Below are positions 15,697-24,536 of a stretch of 44,804 nt of DNA, piece by piece. The stretch lies in assembly GCA_025451455.1 (NCBI GenBank), contig JANWKI010000080.1, forward strand, positions 1 to 44,804. The letters run 5' to 3'. Positions within the stretch are counted from its first letter, which is position 1. The number at the start of each line of letters is the position of its first letter. Under the pieces are notes generated by a model that was not told the DNA's origin, ran no database searches, and saw only the letters and a list, made by a program, of their open reading frames with translations. The DNA is from Ignavibacteria bacterium (GTDB taxonomy: Bacteria; Bacteroidota; Ignavibacteria; Tepidaquicellales; OLB5). The position numbers were made by a program, and so were the translations under genes.

Positions 15697-15939
15697 CTAT
15701 TCACCCAATTTCTTTTTGATCAGTTGAACTGCATTTCCCACAACTTCAATTCCATTCTGGTCTCCGGCTTCATAAGGTAAACCGAAGAATTGTTCCAATT
15801 CAACAATATATTGAATGAGATCTTCTTCGCTTTGAATTCCAATGCTGCTGTAGGATGTCGAATCATCAATTGAGCCCGGTGACTGCCCGACGTATTCAGC
15901 TGTAAAATCTATCACTTGCTGATTAATATTGTTTGGCAT
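15697..15939 (-). CDS. acyl-carrier-protein-like protein with atypical attachment site
   Basis: The 80-residue protein has ACP length and helix spacing: 'QVIDFTAEYVGQSPGSIDDS' as helix 1, 'LIQYIVELEQFFGLPYE' aligning with the VELVMALEEEF helix, and 'VVGNAVQLIKKKL' as the last helix. Where ACPs have the DSL motif carrying phosphopantetheine, this one reads Q-S-E ('GIQSEEDL'): the serine is kept but its flanks are changed, so modification is uncertain. It stands outside any fatty-acid or polyketide context, next to another small gene on the same strand. A specialised carrier or an ACP-fold protein without prosthetic group are both possible. Confidence 0.6.
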   Translation of the reverse strand: MPNNINQQVIDFTAEYVGQSPGSIDDSTSYSSIGIQSEEDLIQYIVELEQFFGLPYEAGDQNGIEVVGNAVQLIKKKLGE

Positions 15940-16069
15940 ATTCTATCCCTTTCTTTTTAGGTTTTTACATAAAGCAATTGGCGAAACCATTTCCCTAAAT
16001 ATACTAATAATTCAGAAAAAATGCAGTCTCGCCATTACATTGGCTCGGGGGCTGATACCTTTAGTTATA

Positions 16070-16321
16070 TTATGAATTACCTAACTTATCAAAATCTATT
16101 ATTTCTTCCAGCATTCCGTTTGCATCGCATATTCTAAGCTCTGCTTTCTGCATGCATAAAATATCTTCGGCAAAGTATAAAAGCATTAATTTGTACTTAG
16201 CTTTTTTCATTATGCTGTTTGAACCTTCTTTTCTGAGTACCCATCCGTTGAGTAGACTGGGCTCTATATAATACCGCTGCTTGATTATATAGTTAGTTAT
16301 TCCCTGTTTATTTTGTTTCAT
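16070..16321 (-). CDS. small protein, possibly DUF2188-like
   Basis: The 83-residue protein has 'IEPSLLNGWVLRKEGSNSIM', a central helix and 'AELRICDANGMLEEIIDFDK'. This order (NGW-x-V-x-x-EG, helix, ELxIxxxNGxI) resembles the DUF2188 fold of small single-domain proteins. AAGGAAA lies about 6 bp upstream of the ATG. It is upstream of and co-directional with the ACP-like gene (130 bp gap) and divergent from the large helical protein gene. Function unknown. Confidence 0.5.
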   Translation of the reverse strand: MKQNKQGITNYIIKQRYYIEPSLLNGWVLRKEGSNSIMKKAKYKLMLLYFAEDILCMQKAELRICDANGMLEEIIDFDKLGNS

Positions 16322-16562
16322 AAAATTTCCTTATTTACAGGTGCCTGAAAGCCTGTTCAATTTAGTCTTAGCTTCAGATATTGCAAGTATGTTTTTGATA
16401 AAAATATTTAATCTTTCAATCATAATGCACGCCCCTTTACAACAAATATATATTATTGAAACTTGTTATGTAAAAGAAAGATTTTCAGCGTTGTCGAATG
16501 CGGTCATAGCGATATTATTGGATTCTGTACAAAAAATAAGGTATTATAGGGTAATTTGTCGA

Positions 16563-18014
16563 ATGAACATGGAACTTGAAGACTCAAAATTAATTATCAT
16601 GCTGAAAGCTTTCGATAAAAATGAACTCGAAAAGCTTGAAAATTACATAAATTCGCCATTTTTTAACACCAGCGAACAGCTAGTCACGTTTTTCAAAATG
16701 CTTAAGAAAGAATACCCTCACTTTGAAGGTTTGGATAAGAGGGCAATTTTCAGTAAGATATATCCAAAAGAAGAATTCATGGATAAGAGGATCCGTGACC
16801 TCCAGTCAAGAATGCTGGGGCTTGTTGAGAATTTCCTGGCGCAATTGGAGTTCATGAAACAGGATTTGCTTATCAGCAGGCTGACATTGCAGCAGCTGGC
16901 TGAGAGAGACCTTGAAAGACATTTCACAGACAAGATCAAAGAAACCGGTAAAAAGATGGATAAGGGAAAAATTATAAACAGCATGAACCTTTTTTCCAGG
17001 TATTCATTCTTCAAGCAAAAAAGAAGCTATATGCAGAAATTCAAAGCTCTTGGCAAAAGAAATGAGAACTATGAAGACATAACGGAAGAAATTGACCTCT
17101 TCGTTGACTATACGGTTTATAAAATTCTTAAATATGCACTTATATCCAAAGGCCAGGATATGAGTATAAAACAGGATTATGATTTCAAGATGCTGAATTA
17201 CATTCTTGAATATCTTAAAGACCGCCCGCTTGAGGATAATCCTGTAATAAAGATCTTAATCAACATGATAATCTTAAGCAATGACGAAGATGACGATGCT
17301 GCATATTACATAATAAGAGATCTGCTTAAAGATAATATTGATTTTATAGATAAAGAGGATCTGAGATATATTTATATAGAACTTTATAATTTTACAAAAA
17401 TCCGTTCACTTAAAGATAAGCCCGAATTCAAGAAGGAAAACTACAGGATATTAAAAGAGTCAATTGAAAACGGCCTTTATCCTTTGGATGGAAAATACCT
17501 GGCAGAAAGTTCATACATGACCATCATCGGTTCCGGGTTACAGGAGGGTGATTTTGAATGGACTGAGAATTTCATGGAAAAATATAAAAACATGCTTCAG
17601 CCGGAACTAAGGAACAATGCATATGATTTCTGTAAAGCCACCTTCAATTACAGGAAAGGGAATTACGGAGAAGCTTTGAAAGGGCTTTCTAAGGTTTCTA
17701 TTGATGATTTCTATTACCAGCTAAGGGTAAAGAATCACCAGCTTAAGATATATTATGAGACCGGTGATTTTGAAATGGCAAAGAACATTATTGATTCTTA
17801 CCGGCATTTTCTCTCTACAGCTAAATTCCTTCCTGATTTCGTTAAAACCAGGTTTGTAAACTATGTTAATTTCACAAGCAGGCTTGTAAATATTCAATTA
17901 GGCGGAGAAAGGAAAAACCTCGGAGATATTACAGAAGAGATCAATCATATCAACCCTAGTGTTATAGAGAACAAGTCGTGGCTGCTGGAGCAGATCAGTA
18001 AGTTTAAAATGTAG
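16563..18014 (+). CDS. large helical-repeat protein of unknown function (Bacteroidota-specific)
   Basis: From ATG 16563 the product has 483 residues (a second ATG at 16569 is equally possible). The N-terminus 'KAFDKNELEKLENYINSPFF' is typical of a lineage-specific family in Bacteroidota and relatives. The whole chain is alpha-helical with TPR-like helix pairs (e.g. 'NAYDFCKATFNYRKGNYGEA' and 'LKIYYETGDFEMAKNIIDSY'). There is no signal peptide, so it is probably cytoplasmic. The upstream frame from 16341 is AT-rich and unlikely to be coding. TTG (16491-16493) and TATTATTG (16513-16520), 19 bp apart, form a one-mismatch promoter. It stands alone before the suf operon. The spacer 16322-16562 shows nothing else. 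Confidence 0.72.
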   Translation: MNMELEDSKLIIMLKAFDKNELEKLENYINSPFFNTSEQLVTFFKMLKKEYPHFEGLDKRAIFSKIYPKEEFMDKRIRDLQSRMLGLVENFLAQLEFMKQDLLISRLTLQQLAERDLERHFTDKIKETGKKMDKGKIINSMNLFSRYSFFKQKRSYMQKFKALGKRNENYEDITEEIDLFVDYTVYKILKYALISKGQDMSIKQDYDFKMLNYILEYLKDRPLEDNPVIKILINMIILSNDEDDDAAYYIIRDLLKDNIDFIDKEDLRYIYIELYNFTKIRSLKDKPEFKKENYRILKESIENGLYPLDGKYLAESSYMTIIGSGLQEGDFEWTENFMEKYKNMLQPELRNNAYDFCKATFNYRKGNYGEALKGLSKVSIDDFYYQLRVKNHQLKIYYETGDFEMAKNIIDSYRHFLSTAKFLPDFVKTRFVNYVNFTSRLVNIQLGGERKNLGDITEEINHINPSVIENKSWLLEQISKFKM

Positions 18015-18057
18015 TTAAATACAGCCCCTTTATTCAGAAAAATACCTGTTTTTAATC

Positions 18058-18088
18058 TTGACTTTTTTGTATAGATAGAGTATCTTTG
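18058..18088 (+). promoter_or_regulatory. suf operon promoter with an overlapping palindrome
   Basis: TTGACT (18058-18063) and TATCTTTG (18081-18088) are 20 bp apart from TTG, a consensus Bacteroidota promoter. AGATA-GAG-TATCT (18073-18085) is a perfect inverted repeat over the -7 element and could be an operator, perhaps for the Rrf2 regulator encoded at the end of the cluster (inference). The expected leader to sufB is about 35 nt. Confidence 0.78.
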
Positions 18089-18127
18089 TTCATTAATTAA
18101 TGCAGAAAAACTAAATATTCCGCCAAA

Positions 18128-19582
18128 ATGAGCACAGAAGTAAGCAATGTTGAAGAGCTTGCCATAAAGGATTACAAATATGGCTTTCAGACAGAAATAG
18201 AGACTGATGTCATCCCGAAGGGGCTTTCTGAAGAGACAGTAAGGGCAATATCTTTGAAAAAAGATGAGCCTGAATGGATGCTTGAATGGAGATTAAAGGC
18301 TTTCCGCCACTGGCTGACTATTACGAAAGAAAATGAGCCCGCTTGGGCAAATATTTCTTATCCGGAAGTGGACTTTCAGGATATCATTTATTACGCCGCC
18401 CCGAAACAGAAAATATCTCTCAACTCGCTTGATGAGGTTGACCCTGAATTACTTAAGACCTTCGAAAAGCTCGGCATATCGCTTCAGGAACAGAAAAGAT
18501 TAACAGGAGTTGCTGTTGATGCAGTATTTGACAGCGTTTCGGTTACGACAACTTTTAAGGCAGAACTCTCGAAGCTTGGGATAATTTTCTGTTCGATGAG
18601 TGAGGCTGTTCAGGAGCATCCGGATCTTGTAAAAAAATACATCGGTTCGGTGGTTCCTTATACAGATAATTTTTACGCTGCGTTAAACTCTGCAGTTTTC
18701 AGTGATGGTTCGTTCTGCTACATACCAAAAGGAGTAAGATGCCCGATGGAGCTATCCACGTACTTCCGCATAAATACCAGCGGCACCGGGCAGTTTGAGC
18801 GCACACTGCTTATCGCTGATGAAGGCGGATACGTAAGTTACCTCGAAGGATGCACAGCCCCGATGAGAGATGAGAACCAGCTCCATGCTGCAGTGGTTGA
18901 GCTGGTTGCACTTGATGATGCAACAATAAAATATTCAACAGTACAAAACTGGTACCCGGGTAATTCAGAGGGATTGGGCGGGATATATAATTTTGTTACC
19001 AAGCGCGGAGCATGCAGAGGGAAAAATTCAAAGATCACATGGACACAGGTTGAAACCGGCTCTGCAATAACATGGAAATATCCAAGCTGCATTCTGCAGG
19101 GCGATAATTCTGTCGGAGAATTCTATTCCGTAGCTGTAACCAATAACCGCCAGCAGGCTGATACAGGCACGAAGATGATCCATTTGGGCAAAAATACAAG
19201 GAGCACCATAGTTTCCAAAGGCATCTCAGCCGGTAAGAGCAATAATTCATACCGCGGTTTGGTAAGAGTGCACAAAAAAGCAGAAAATGCGCGCAACTTT
19301 ACACAATGTGATTCACTCCTTATAGGCGATAAATGCGGTGCACATACTTTCCCCTACATAGAAGTAGCTAACAAGTCTGCGAAAGTAGAGCATGAAGCAA
19401 CAACTTCAAAGATAGGCGAAGACCAGCTATTTTATTTGAGGCAGCGCGGCATAGCAATGGAAGATGCGATCAATATGATAGTGAACGGATACTGTAAAGA
19501 TGTATTCCGTGAACTTCCAATGGAGTTTGCCGTCGAAGCGCAAAAGTTGTTAAGCATTTCGCTTGAAGGAAGCGTGGGATAA
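18128..19582 (+). CDS. sufB: Fe-S cluster assembly scaffold protein SufB
   Basis: The 484-residue protein matches SufB in length and sequence: '[19 protein letters not shown]' near the start, '[20 protein letters not shown]', '[20 protein letters not shown]', '[20 protein letters not shown]', '[20 protein letters not shown]', and the C-terminal '[20 protein letters not shown]'. It forms the SufBC2D scaffold on which [Fe-S] clusters are built from SufS/SufE-derived sulfur. It is the first gene of the suf operon and directly downstream of a consensus promoter. A 92-bp spacer with a 12-bp direct repeat separates it from sufC. Confidence 0.97.
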   Translation: MSTEVSNVEELAIKDYKYGFQTEIETDVIPKGLSEETVRAISLKKDEPEWMLEWRLKAFRHWLTITKENEPAWANISYPEVDFQDIIYYAAPKQKISLNSLDEVDPELLKTFEKLGISLQEQKRLTGVAVDAVFDSVSVTTTFKAELSKLGIIFCSMSEAVQEHPDLVKKYIGSVVPYTDNFYAALNSAVFSDGSFCYIPKGVRCPMELSTYFRINTSGTGQFERTLLIADEGGYVSYLEGCTAPMRDENQLHAAVVELVALDDATIKYSTVQNWYPGNSEGLGGIYNFVTKRGACRGKNSKITWTQVETGSAITWKYPSCILQGDNSVGEFYSVAVTNNRQQADTGTKMIHLGKNTRSTIVSKGISAGKSNNSYRGLVRVHKKAENARNFTQCDSLLIGDKCGAHTFPYIEVANKSAKVEHEATTSKIGEDQLFYLRQRGIAMEDAINMIVNGYCKDVFRELPMEFAVEAQKLLSISLEGSVG

Positions 19583-19613
19583 CAATTATCAATTGGCAAC
19601 TAACAATTATCAA
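19581..19613. repeat. 12-bp direct repeat in the sufB-sufC spacer
   Basis: AACAATTATCAA occurs twice (19581-19592 and 19602-19613), 21 bp apart, starting on the last bases of the sufB stop codon. The core CAATTATCAATTG is self-complementary. Meaning unknown; possibly a decayed repeat or an RNA-processing site within the suf message. Confidence 0.5.
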
Positions 19614-19674
19614 TAATACAATAATAAAAATAAACTCAAGTCATCTCCATTCGGGGAAATTGAGAGGAAAATAA

Positions 19675-20439
19675 ATGTTAACAGTAAAAGACTTATACGT
19701 AAGAGTTGAAGATAAAGAAATACTTAAAGGAATTAACCTGCAGGTAAACCGCGGAGAAGTGCATGCAATTATGGGGCCAAACGGTTCAGGTAAAAGCACG
19801 CTTGCCAACGTAATTGCAGGCAAAGAAGGCTACGAAATAACAGGCGGAGAAGTCACTCTAGACGGCAAAGACCTGCTTGATATGCTTCCTGAAGAAAGAG
19901 CGCGCGAAGGCGTGTTTCTGGCATTCCAGTACCCCGTGGAAATACCCGGGGTAAGCAATGCATCGTTCCTTAAGACTGCACTCAACGAGATCAGAAAGCA
20001 CAAGGGGCTTGAGGAGCTTGACGCCATGCATTTCCTGAAATTCATGAAAGAAAAAATGAAAATGGTGGGTATTGATGATAACCTTATCAACCGCCCTGTT
20101 AACCAGGGTTTTTCGGGCGGCGAAAAAAAACGCAACGAGATATTCCAGCTTCAGATGCTCCAGCCTACACTTGCAGTACTTGATGAAACCGATTCAGGGC
20201 TTGATATCGATGCACTGAAGGTCGTTTCACATGGCGTAAACCTGTTCAGGAATAAAGATAATGCAGTTGTAGTTGTAACGCATTACCAGCGTTTGCTTAA
20301 TTATATTGTCCCCGATTTTGTGCACGTACTGGTGAGCGGCAGGATAGTAAAATCAGGCGGAAAAGAACTTGCTTTGGAACTTGAAGATAAGGGCTATGAC
20401 TGGGTAACAAATACTGTTCCCGCTGCCGAAACAGTTTAA
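19675..20439 (+). CDS. sufC: Fe-S cluster assembly ATPase SufC
   Basis: The 254-residue ABC-type ATPase has Walker A 'MGPNGSGKSTLA', the signature 'FSGGEKKRNEI' in the special SufC form, Walker B 'LAVLDETDSGLDID', and the switch His in 'VVVTHYQRLL'. It drives the conformational change of the SufBCD scaffold in the cytoplasm. The 'NPVNQGFSGGEKKRNE'-type segment (residues ~140-160) is typical of SufC rather than of transporter ATPases. It starts at ATG 19675, preceded by GAGAGGA. It sits between sufB and sufD, 14 bp before the latter. Confidence 0.97.
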   Translation: MLTVKDLYVRVEDKEILKGINLQVNRGEVHAIMGPNGSGKSTLANVIAGKEGYEITGGEVTLDGKDLLDMLPEERAREGVFLAFQYPVEIPGVSNASFLKTALNEIRKHKGLEELDAMHFLKFMKEKMKMVGIDDNLINRPVNQGFSGGEKKRNEIFQLQMLQPTLAVLDETDSGLDIDALKVVSHGVNLFRNKDNAVVVVTHYQRLLNYIVPDFVHVLVSGRIVKSGGKELALELEDKGYDWVTNTVPAAETV

Positions 20440-20453
20440 TTACAGAAGGAAAA

Positions 20454-21758
20454 ATGGAAAATACACGATCAAAAGACTGGTATATATCAAGCTTTAAGAA
20501 AATAGAAGAAAGCCTGAACGGCGAATCAAAAACTCCGTTTCACGAGCTGAGGAAAAATGCTATCTCTAAGTTCGAAGAGTTTGATTTTCCTACTATTAAG
20601 AACGAGGAATGGAAATACACTAACATTGCACCTCTTTTAAAATACAATTTTAAGCAGGTAACGGGAGTTAAGATCTCTAAAAAAGATATTGAAAAATTTC
20701 TCATTCCCGGGCTGAAAGTAAATCTTGCAGTAATTGTAAACGGTAATTATGTACCAGAGCTTTCTCATTTTTATAAACAGCCTTCCGGAGTGAGAATAGA
20801 AAGTTTCAGAAATATGGTTCTTAATGACCCTGAGTTTTTGATGAAATATTTCGGCAAGTATGCGTCTATCGATAATGGATTTGTTGCGCTAAATACAGCT
20901 TTTGCATTTGATGGAACGGTTCTTTATGTGCCTGATGGAGCAATTATCGAAGACTATATACATATCCTGAATGTATCAGGCGCTGAAGGAGAGAATGTAC
21001 TTTCACAGCCCAGGAATCTGGTTATTACAGGCAGTAACTCGAAAGTCAGGATCATTGAAAGTTATCACAGTATGGCCGATAATGAAAACCTGACAAATGT
21101 TGTTAATGAAGTGATAGTGGGTGAAAATGCTGATGTTGAAATTTATAAGCTGCAGAATGAGAACATGAAGTCATTTCATGTAAACCGCACTCAGGCATAT
21201 CAGAACAGAGGTTCTGTTTTTACTCATTACAGTGTTACATTCGGCGGAAGTATCGTTAGGAATGACACCAATACACTTCTGGATGCCGAAAACTGCACCG
21301 GCAACCTGTATGGCTTATATTTAACAGAAGGCTCGCAGCATGTAGATAACCATACGCTGATAGATCACGCCAAACCGCACTGCCAAAGCAATGAGATGTA
21401 TAAAGGAGTGTTAAATGATTCCTCCAGGGGAGTCTTCAACGGAAAAGTTTTTGTCAGGGTTGACGCTCAAAAGACCAATGCATACCAGTCAAACAAAGCT
21501 ATATTACTGACAAGCGATGCAATGATAGATACAAAACCGCAGCTTGAAATCTATGCAGATGACGTAAAGTGTTCCCACGGTGCCGCTATCGGCCAGCTTG
21601 ATGAAGAAGCAGTTTTCTATCTCCGGTCCCGCGGTATTGGTGAAGAGCTTGCAAGAACAGTGCTTATACGTGCATTTGCAAATGATATCTTCGAAACACT
21701 CACAAGCCAAATTTTGCACGATCATTTGAATCATATTGTCTATGCAAAACTGAAATAA
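20454..21758 (+). CDS. sufD: Fe-S cluster assembly protein SufD
   Basis: The 434-residue protein has the SufD architecture: 'FPTIKNEEWKYTNIAPLLKY' at the N-terminus, a beta-helix core ('NVLSQPRNLVITGSNSKVRI', 'HVDNHTLIDHAKPHCQSNEM', 'KGVLNDSSRGVFNGKVFV', 'KTNAYQSNKAILLTSDAMID') and the SufB/D C-terminal helix region 'CSHGAAIGQLDEEAVFYLRS'. It heterodimerises with SufB and helps iron entry. The stop codon abuts the sufS start with no spacer, indicating co-translation. Confidence 0.96.
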   Translation: MENTRSKDWYISSFKKIEESLNGESKTPFHELRKNAISKFEEFDFPTIKNEEWKYTNIAPLLKYNFKQVTGVKISKKDIEKFLIPGLKVNLAVIVNGNYVPELSHFYKQPSGVRIESFRNMVLNDPEFLMKYFGKYASIDNGFVALNTAFAFDGTVLYVPDGAIIEDYIHILNVSGAEGENVLSQPRNLVITGSNSKVRIIESYHSMADNENLTNVVNEVIVGENADVEIYKLQNENMKSFHVNRTQAYQNRGSVFTHYSVTFGGSIVRNDTNTLLDAENCTGNLYGLYLTEGSQHVDNHTLIDHAKPHCQSNEMYKGVLNDSSRGVFNGKVFVRVDAQKTNAYQSNKAILLTSDAMIDTKPQLEIYADDVKCSHGAAIGQLDEEAVFYLRSRGIGEELARTVLIRAFANDIFETLTSQILHDHLNHIVYAKLK

Positions 21759-23000
21759 ATGGAAGCAGTAATAACAAAAAAAATATTTGATTCAGATAAA
21801 GTAAGGAAGGACTTCCCTATTTTACAAAGGGCAGCGGGCGGCAAACCTTTGGTTTATTTTGATAACGCAGCGACCTCGCAAAAGCCGAACAGTGTAATAA
21901 ACGCTATCGGTAATTATTACAAAAACTATAACGCAAATATACACCGCGGACTTTATTCCATAAGCATCGAAGCCTCCGAAGCATATGATAAGGCAAGGGA
22001 AAAAGTAAGAGAATATATAAATGCCCGTGAAGCACGCGAGATAATCTTCACCCGCGGTACAACAGAAGCGGTCAACCTTGTGGCTTATTCATACGGCAGG
22101 CAAAATATTAAAGAAGATGATGAAATAATAATTTCTGCAATGGAGCATCATGCTAACATTGTTCCATGGCAGGTATTATGTGAAGAGAAAAAAGCAAAAC
22201 TTAAGATAATTCCTGTAAACGATAAAGGCGAACTGTTAATTAATGATTATAAAAAACTGATCTCCCCGCGAACTAAGCTGGTCGCTGTTTGCCATATTTC
22301 AAATTCGCTCGGAACAATCAACCCGGTCAAGGAAATAGTATCGCTTGCCCATGAAAAGAATATTCCCGTTTTAATTGACGGAGCTCAGGCTGTTCACCAC
22401 ACAAAAGTAGATGTCCGGTCGCTTAACGCAGATTTTTACGCATTTTCAGGGCATAAGATGTATGCTCCGATGGGAATCGGTGTTCTTTACGGAAAAGCAA
22501 AGCTGCTTGAGACAATGCCTCCCTACCAGACGGGTGGTGACATGATTAGCTCGGTTAGTTTTGAAAAGACTTTATATAATGAAATCCCGATGAAGTTCGA
22601 AGCAGGTACTCCAAATGTAGAAGGCGCAATCGGACTTGGAGCAGCTATTGATTATATAAATTCTATTGGACTGGAAAATATCAGTGAACACGAATCCGCA
22701 CTGCTGAATTATGCCACAGATGAAATAAGCAAGATTGAGGGAATCAGGATAATCGGAACTGCAGAAAACAAAGCAAGCGTTCTTTCCTTTGTTGTTGAGG
22801 GGCTCAATGCGCTTGATATCGGCATTATGCTGGATACTTCCGGTGTTGCCGTGCGCACCGGACAGCACTGCACCGAACCGCTAATGGATTGGTTCGGCAT
22901 CCCGGGGACTGCCAGAGCTTCATTTGCATTCTATAATACAATTGAAGAAGTTGATTTTTTTATAGACGCATTGAAAAATGCTGTCAGGATTTTGAAGTAG
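21759..23000 (+). CDS. sufS: cysteine desulfurase SufS
   Basis: The 413-residue PLP enzyme has 'LVYFDNAATSQKPNSVINAI', the cofactor region 'AMEHHANIVPWQ', the PLP lysine in 'FYAFSGHKMYAPMGIGVLYG' and the catalytic cysteine in 'AVRTGQHCTEPLM'. The short RTGQHC loop marks it as group II (SufS/CsdA type). It mobilises sulfur from cysteine and passes persulfide to SufE, encoded 3 bp downstream. The start ATG directly follows the sufD stop. Confidence 0.97.
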   Translation: MEAVITKKIFDSDKVRKDFPILQRAAGGKPLVYFDNAATSQKPNSVINAIGNYYKNYNANIHRGLYSISIEASEAYDKAREKVREYINAREAREIIFTRGTTEAVNLVAYSYGRQNIKEDDEIIISAMEHHANIVPWQVLCEEKKAKLKIIPVNDKGELLINDYKKLISPRTKLVAVCHISNSLGTINPVKEIVSLAHEKNIPVLIDGAQAVHHTKVDVRSLNADFYAFSGHKMYAPMGIGVLYGKAKLLETMPPYQTGGDMISSVSFEKTLYNEIPMKFEAGTPNVEGAIGLGAAIDYINSIGLENISEHESALLNYATDEISKIEGIRIIGTAENKASVLSFVVEGLNALDIGIMLDTSGVAVRTGQHCTEPLMDWFGIPGTARASFAFYNTIEEVDFFIDALKNAVRILK

Positions 23001-23003
23001 CAA

Positions 23004-23450
23004 ATGGAAACAAAAACAATTGAAGAAATAGAGGATGAGATTACCGAAGAATTCGGTTTTTTTTCAGACTGGCAGGATAAATACGAGTATATTATTGAAC
23101 TTGGCAAAAAGCTAAAAGGTTTCCCGGAAGATAAACGCACTGATGACAATAAAGTAAAAGGCTGCCAGTCAAGTGTCTGGCTGACAACCGGGATCGAAAA
23201 CGGCTTGATTATTTTTAAGTCAGATAGTGACTCAGTAATTGTAAAAGGGTTAATCGCACTTTTGATAAGAGTTCTCTCCGGAAGATCACCGGAAGAAATA
23301 ATAAATGCGAAACTGGAATTTATTGATAAGATAGGGCTGAAACAGCATTTGGCGGGCACACGTACTAACGGGCTTGCCGCGATGATAAAACAGATGAAAA
23401 TGTATGCGATGGCTTACAAAGCCAAAGAGCAACTGGAACATAAAATTTGA
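23004..23450 (+). CDS. sufE: sulfur acceptor protein SufE
   Basis: The 148-residue protein has the SufE layout: 'EFGFFSDWQDKYEYIIELGK', the sulfur-accepting cysteine in 'DDNKVKGCQSSVWLTTGIEN', and 'ALLIRVLSGRSPEEI' followed by 'GLKQHLAGTRTNGLAAMIK'. It takes persulfide from SufS and delivers it to SufB. It lies in the same operon, 3 bp after sufS. Confidence 0.96.
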   Translation: METKTIEEIEDEITEEFGFFSDWQDKYEYIIELGKKLKGFPEDKRTDDNKVKGCQSSVWLTTGIENGLIIFKSDSDSVIVKGLIALLIRVLSGRSPEEIINAKLEFIDKIGLKQHLAGTRTNGLAAMIKQMKMYAMAYKAKEQLEHKI

Positions 23451-23495
23451 ACAAGGTGTTGTAATACCTTGATAAAACAAAAACAGATTTTTGAT

Positions 23496-23849
23496 ATGTC
23501 AGATACCGCAGAAAATAAAATAATTGCAGCAGATAAGGTCGATAAGGCTGATCTTAACAACAGCATTGTTGAAGCACTGAAGAGCATATATGACCCTGAA
23601 ATCCCGGTCAATATTTATGAACTTGGACTTATTTATACGATAAACATTGAAGATAACGGCAAGGTTGAAATTGAAATGACATTAACTTCTCCTGCCTGCC
23701 CTGTTGCAGGCTCACTGCCGCCGGAAGTTGAAGGAAAGATAAGATCAATTCCCGGGGTTAACGGGTGCACGGTAAAAGTAGTATGGGAGCCGACCTGGGG
23801 TATGCATATGATGAGCGAAGAAGCGAAGCTTCAGCTTAACTTATTCTGA
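23496..23849 (+). CDS. SUF-associated MIP18/PaaD-family protein (SufT-like)
   Basis: From ATG 23496 the product has 117 residues (an in-frame TTG at 23469 would add nine). It contains the DUF59/MIP18 core: 'EALKSIYDPEIPVNIYELGL', 'VEIEMTLTSPACPVAGSLPP' with the conserved cysteine, and 'VKVVWEPTWGMHMMSEEAKL'. Members act in Fe-S maturation (SufT, CIA2) or with PaaD. Directly downstream of sufE, it most likely helps transfer clusters to apoproteins. It closes the core suf operon. Confidence 0.9.
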   Translation: MSDTAENKIIAADKVDKADLNNSIVEALKSIYDPEIPVNIYELGLIYTINIEDNGKVEIEMTLTSPACPVAGSLPPEVEGKIRSIPGVNGCTVKVVWEPTWGMHMMSEEAKLQLNLF

Positions 23850-23934
23850 AATATAATACAAAAGGTATTACGTTTACCTGATCAGAATACAAAGAGTAAT
23901 TAGATTTTTTATAAACCAAAAAAATAATAATAAA

Positions 23935-24471
23935 ATGTTCCAGATAAATCAAAGAGTCCCTATTTACGATCCGCAGGCTGTTCAGCCAATGAGAGATGAG
24001 CTTACTGCCGCAGGTTTTGCGGAATTGCTTACTCCGGCAGATGTTGATGCTTACCTTGGCGCTAAAGAGGGTACAACGCTTGTAATGATAAACTCCGTTT
24101 GCGGATGTGCTGCCGGAAGCGCTAGGCCGGGCGTAACGCTCGCGCTTCAGAACAATGTCATCCCTGATAGAGTTGTAACTGTATTTGCTGGGCAGGATAG
24201 AGATGCTGTTGATCATTTAAGAAGCTCATATCTTCCGGGAATCCCCCCTTCATCGCCATACATGGCGCTTTTTAAGGGCAGTGAGCTTGTTTTCCTTATG
24301 CAGAGAATGAACATCGAGGGTAAAACCGCAGATATGGTTGCAGATGAACTTATTGCTGCATTCAATGAGCACTGCAAAAAAGAAGGTCCGTCCGTTCCGA
24401 AAGAACAGTATGATGCAATACTGCATGCCAAAGCATGCGGATCAAAGATACCGAAGTTCGAAGGTAATTAA
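23935..24471 (+). CDS. bacilliredoxin (BrxA/BrxB, YphP/YqiW family)
   Basis: The 178-residue protein starts 'MFQINQRVPIYDPQAVQPM' and has the family's Cys-Gly-Cys active site in 'VMINSVCGCAAGSARPGVT' (about residues 56-60). 'VTVFAGQDRDAVDHLRSSY' and 'PPSSPYMALFKGSELVFLMQ' follow. Proteins of this family reduce mixed disulfides between bacillithiol and proteins; whether this organism makes bacillithiol is not shown here. The thioredoxin-like fold is small and cytoplasmic. It follows the suf genes by 85 bp, so it may be read through from suf or have its own start. It would fit a role in thiol repair under the oxidative stress that also damages Fe-S clusters (inference). Confidence 0.9.
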   Translation: MFQINQRVPIYDPQAVQPMRDELTAAGFAELLTPADVDAYLGAKEGTTLVMINSVCGCAAGSARPGVTLALQNNVIPDRVVTVFAGQDRDAVDHLRSSYLPGIPPSSPYMALFKGSELVFLMQRMNIEGKTADMVADELIAAFNEHCKKEGPSVPKEQYDAILHAKACGSKIPKFEGN

Positions 24472-24488
24472 TTGTATTGATATCAAAT

Positions 24489-24516
24489 GCAGAGGAGGTA
24501 TATGAAACTCTGCTGA
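24489..24516 (+). promoter_or_regulatory. leader hairpin with a 4-codon reading frame before the Rrf2 gene
   Basis: GCAGAG (24489-24494) and CTCTGC (24508-24513) form a 6-bp stem whose arm and loop include a strong ribosome-binding sequence GAGGAGG and an ATG at 24502. The resulting frame reads ATG AAA CTC TGC TGA (Met-Lys-Leu-Cys). It could be a cysteine-responsive leader or a chance arrangement; it lies 20 bp before the Rrf2 gene's ATG. Confidence 0.35.
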
Positions 24517-24536
24517 TTTAACCGGTAATAGAATAA

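Noticed and set aside
16341-16562. N-terminal extension of the helical-repeat protein
   Set aside because: The stretch has no ribosome-binding site, looks like non-coding spacer and contains a possible promoter; family similarity starts after 16563.
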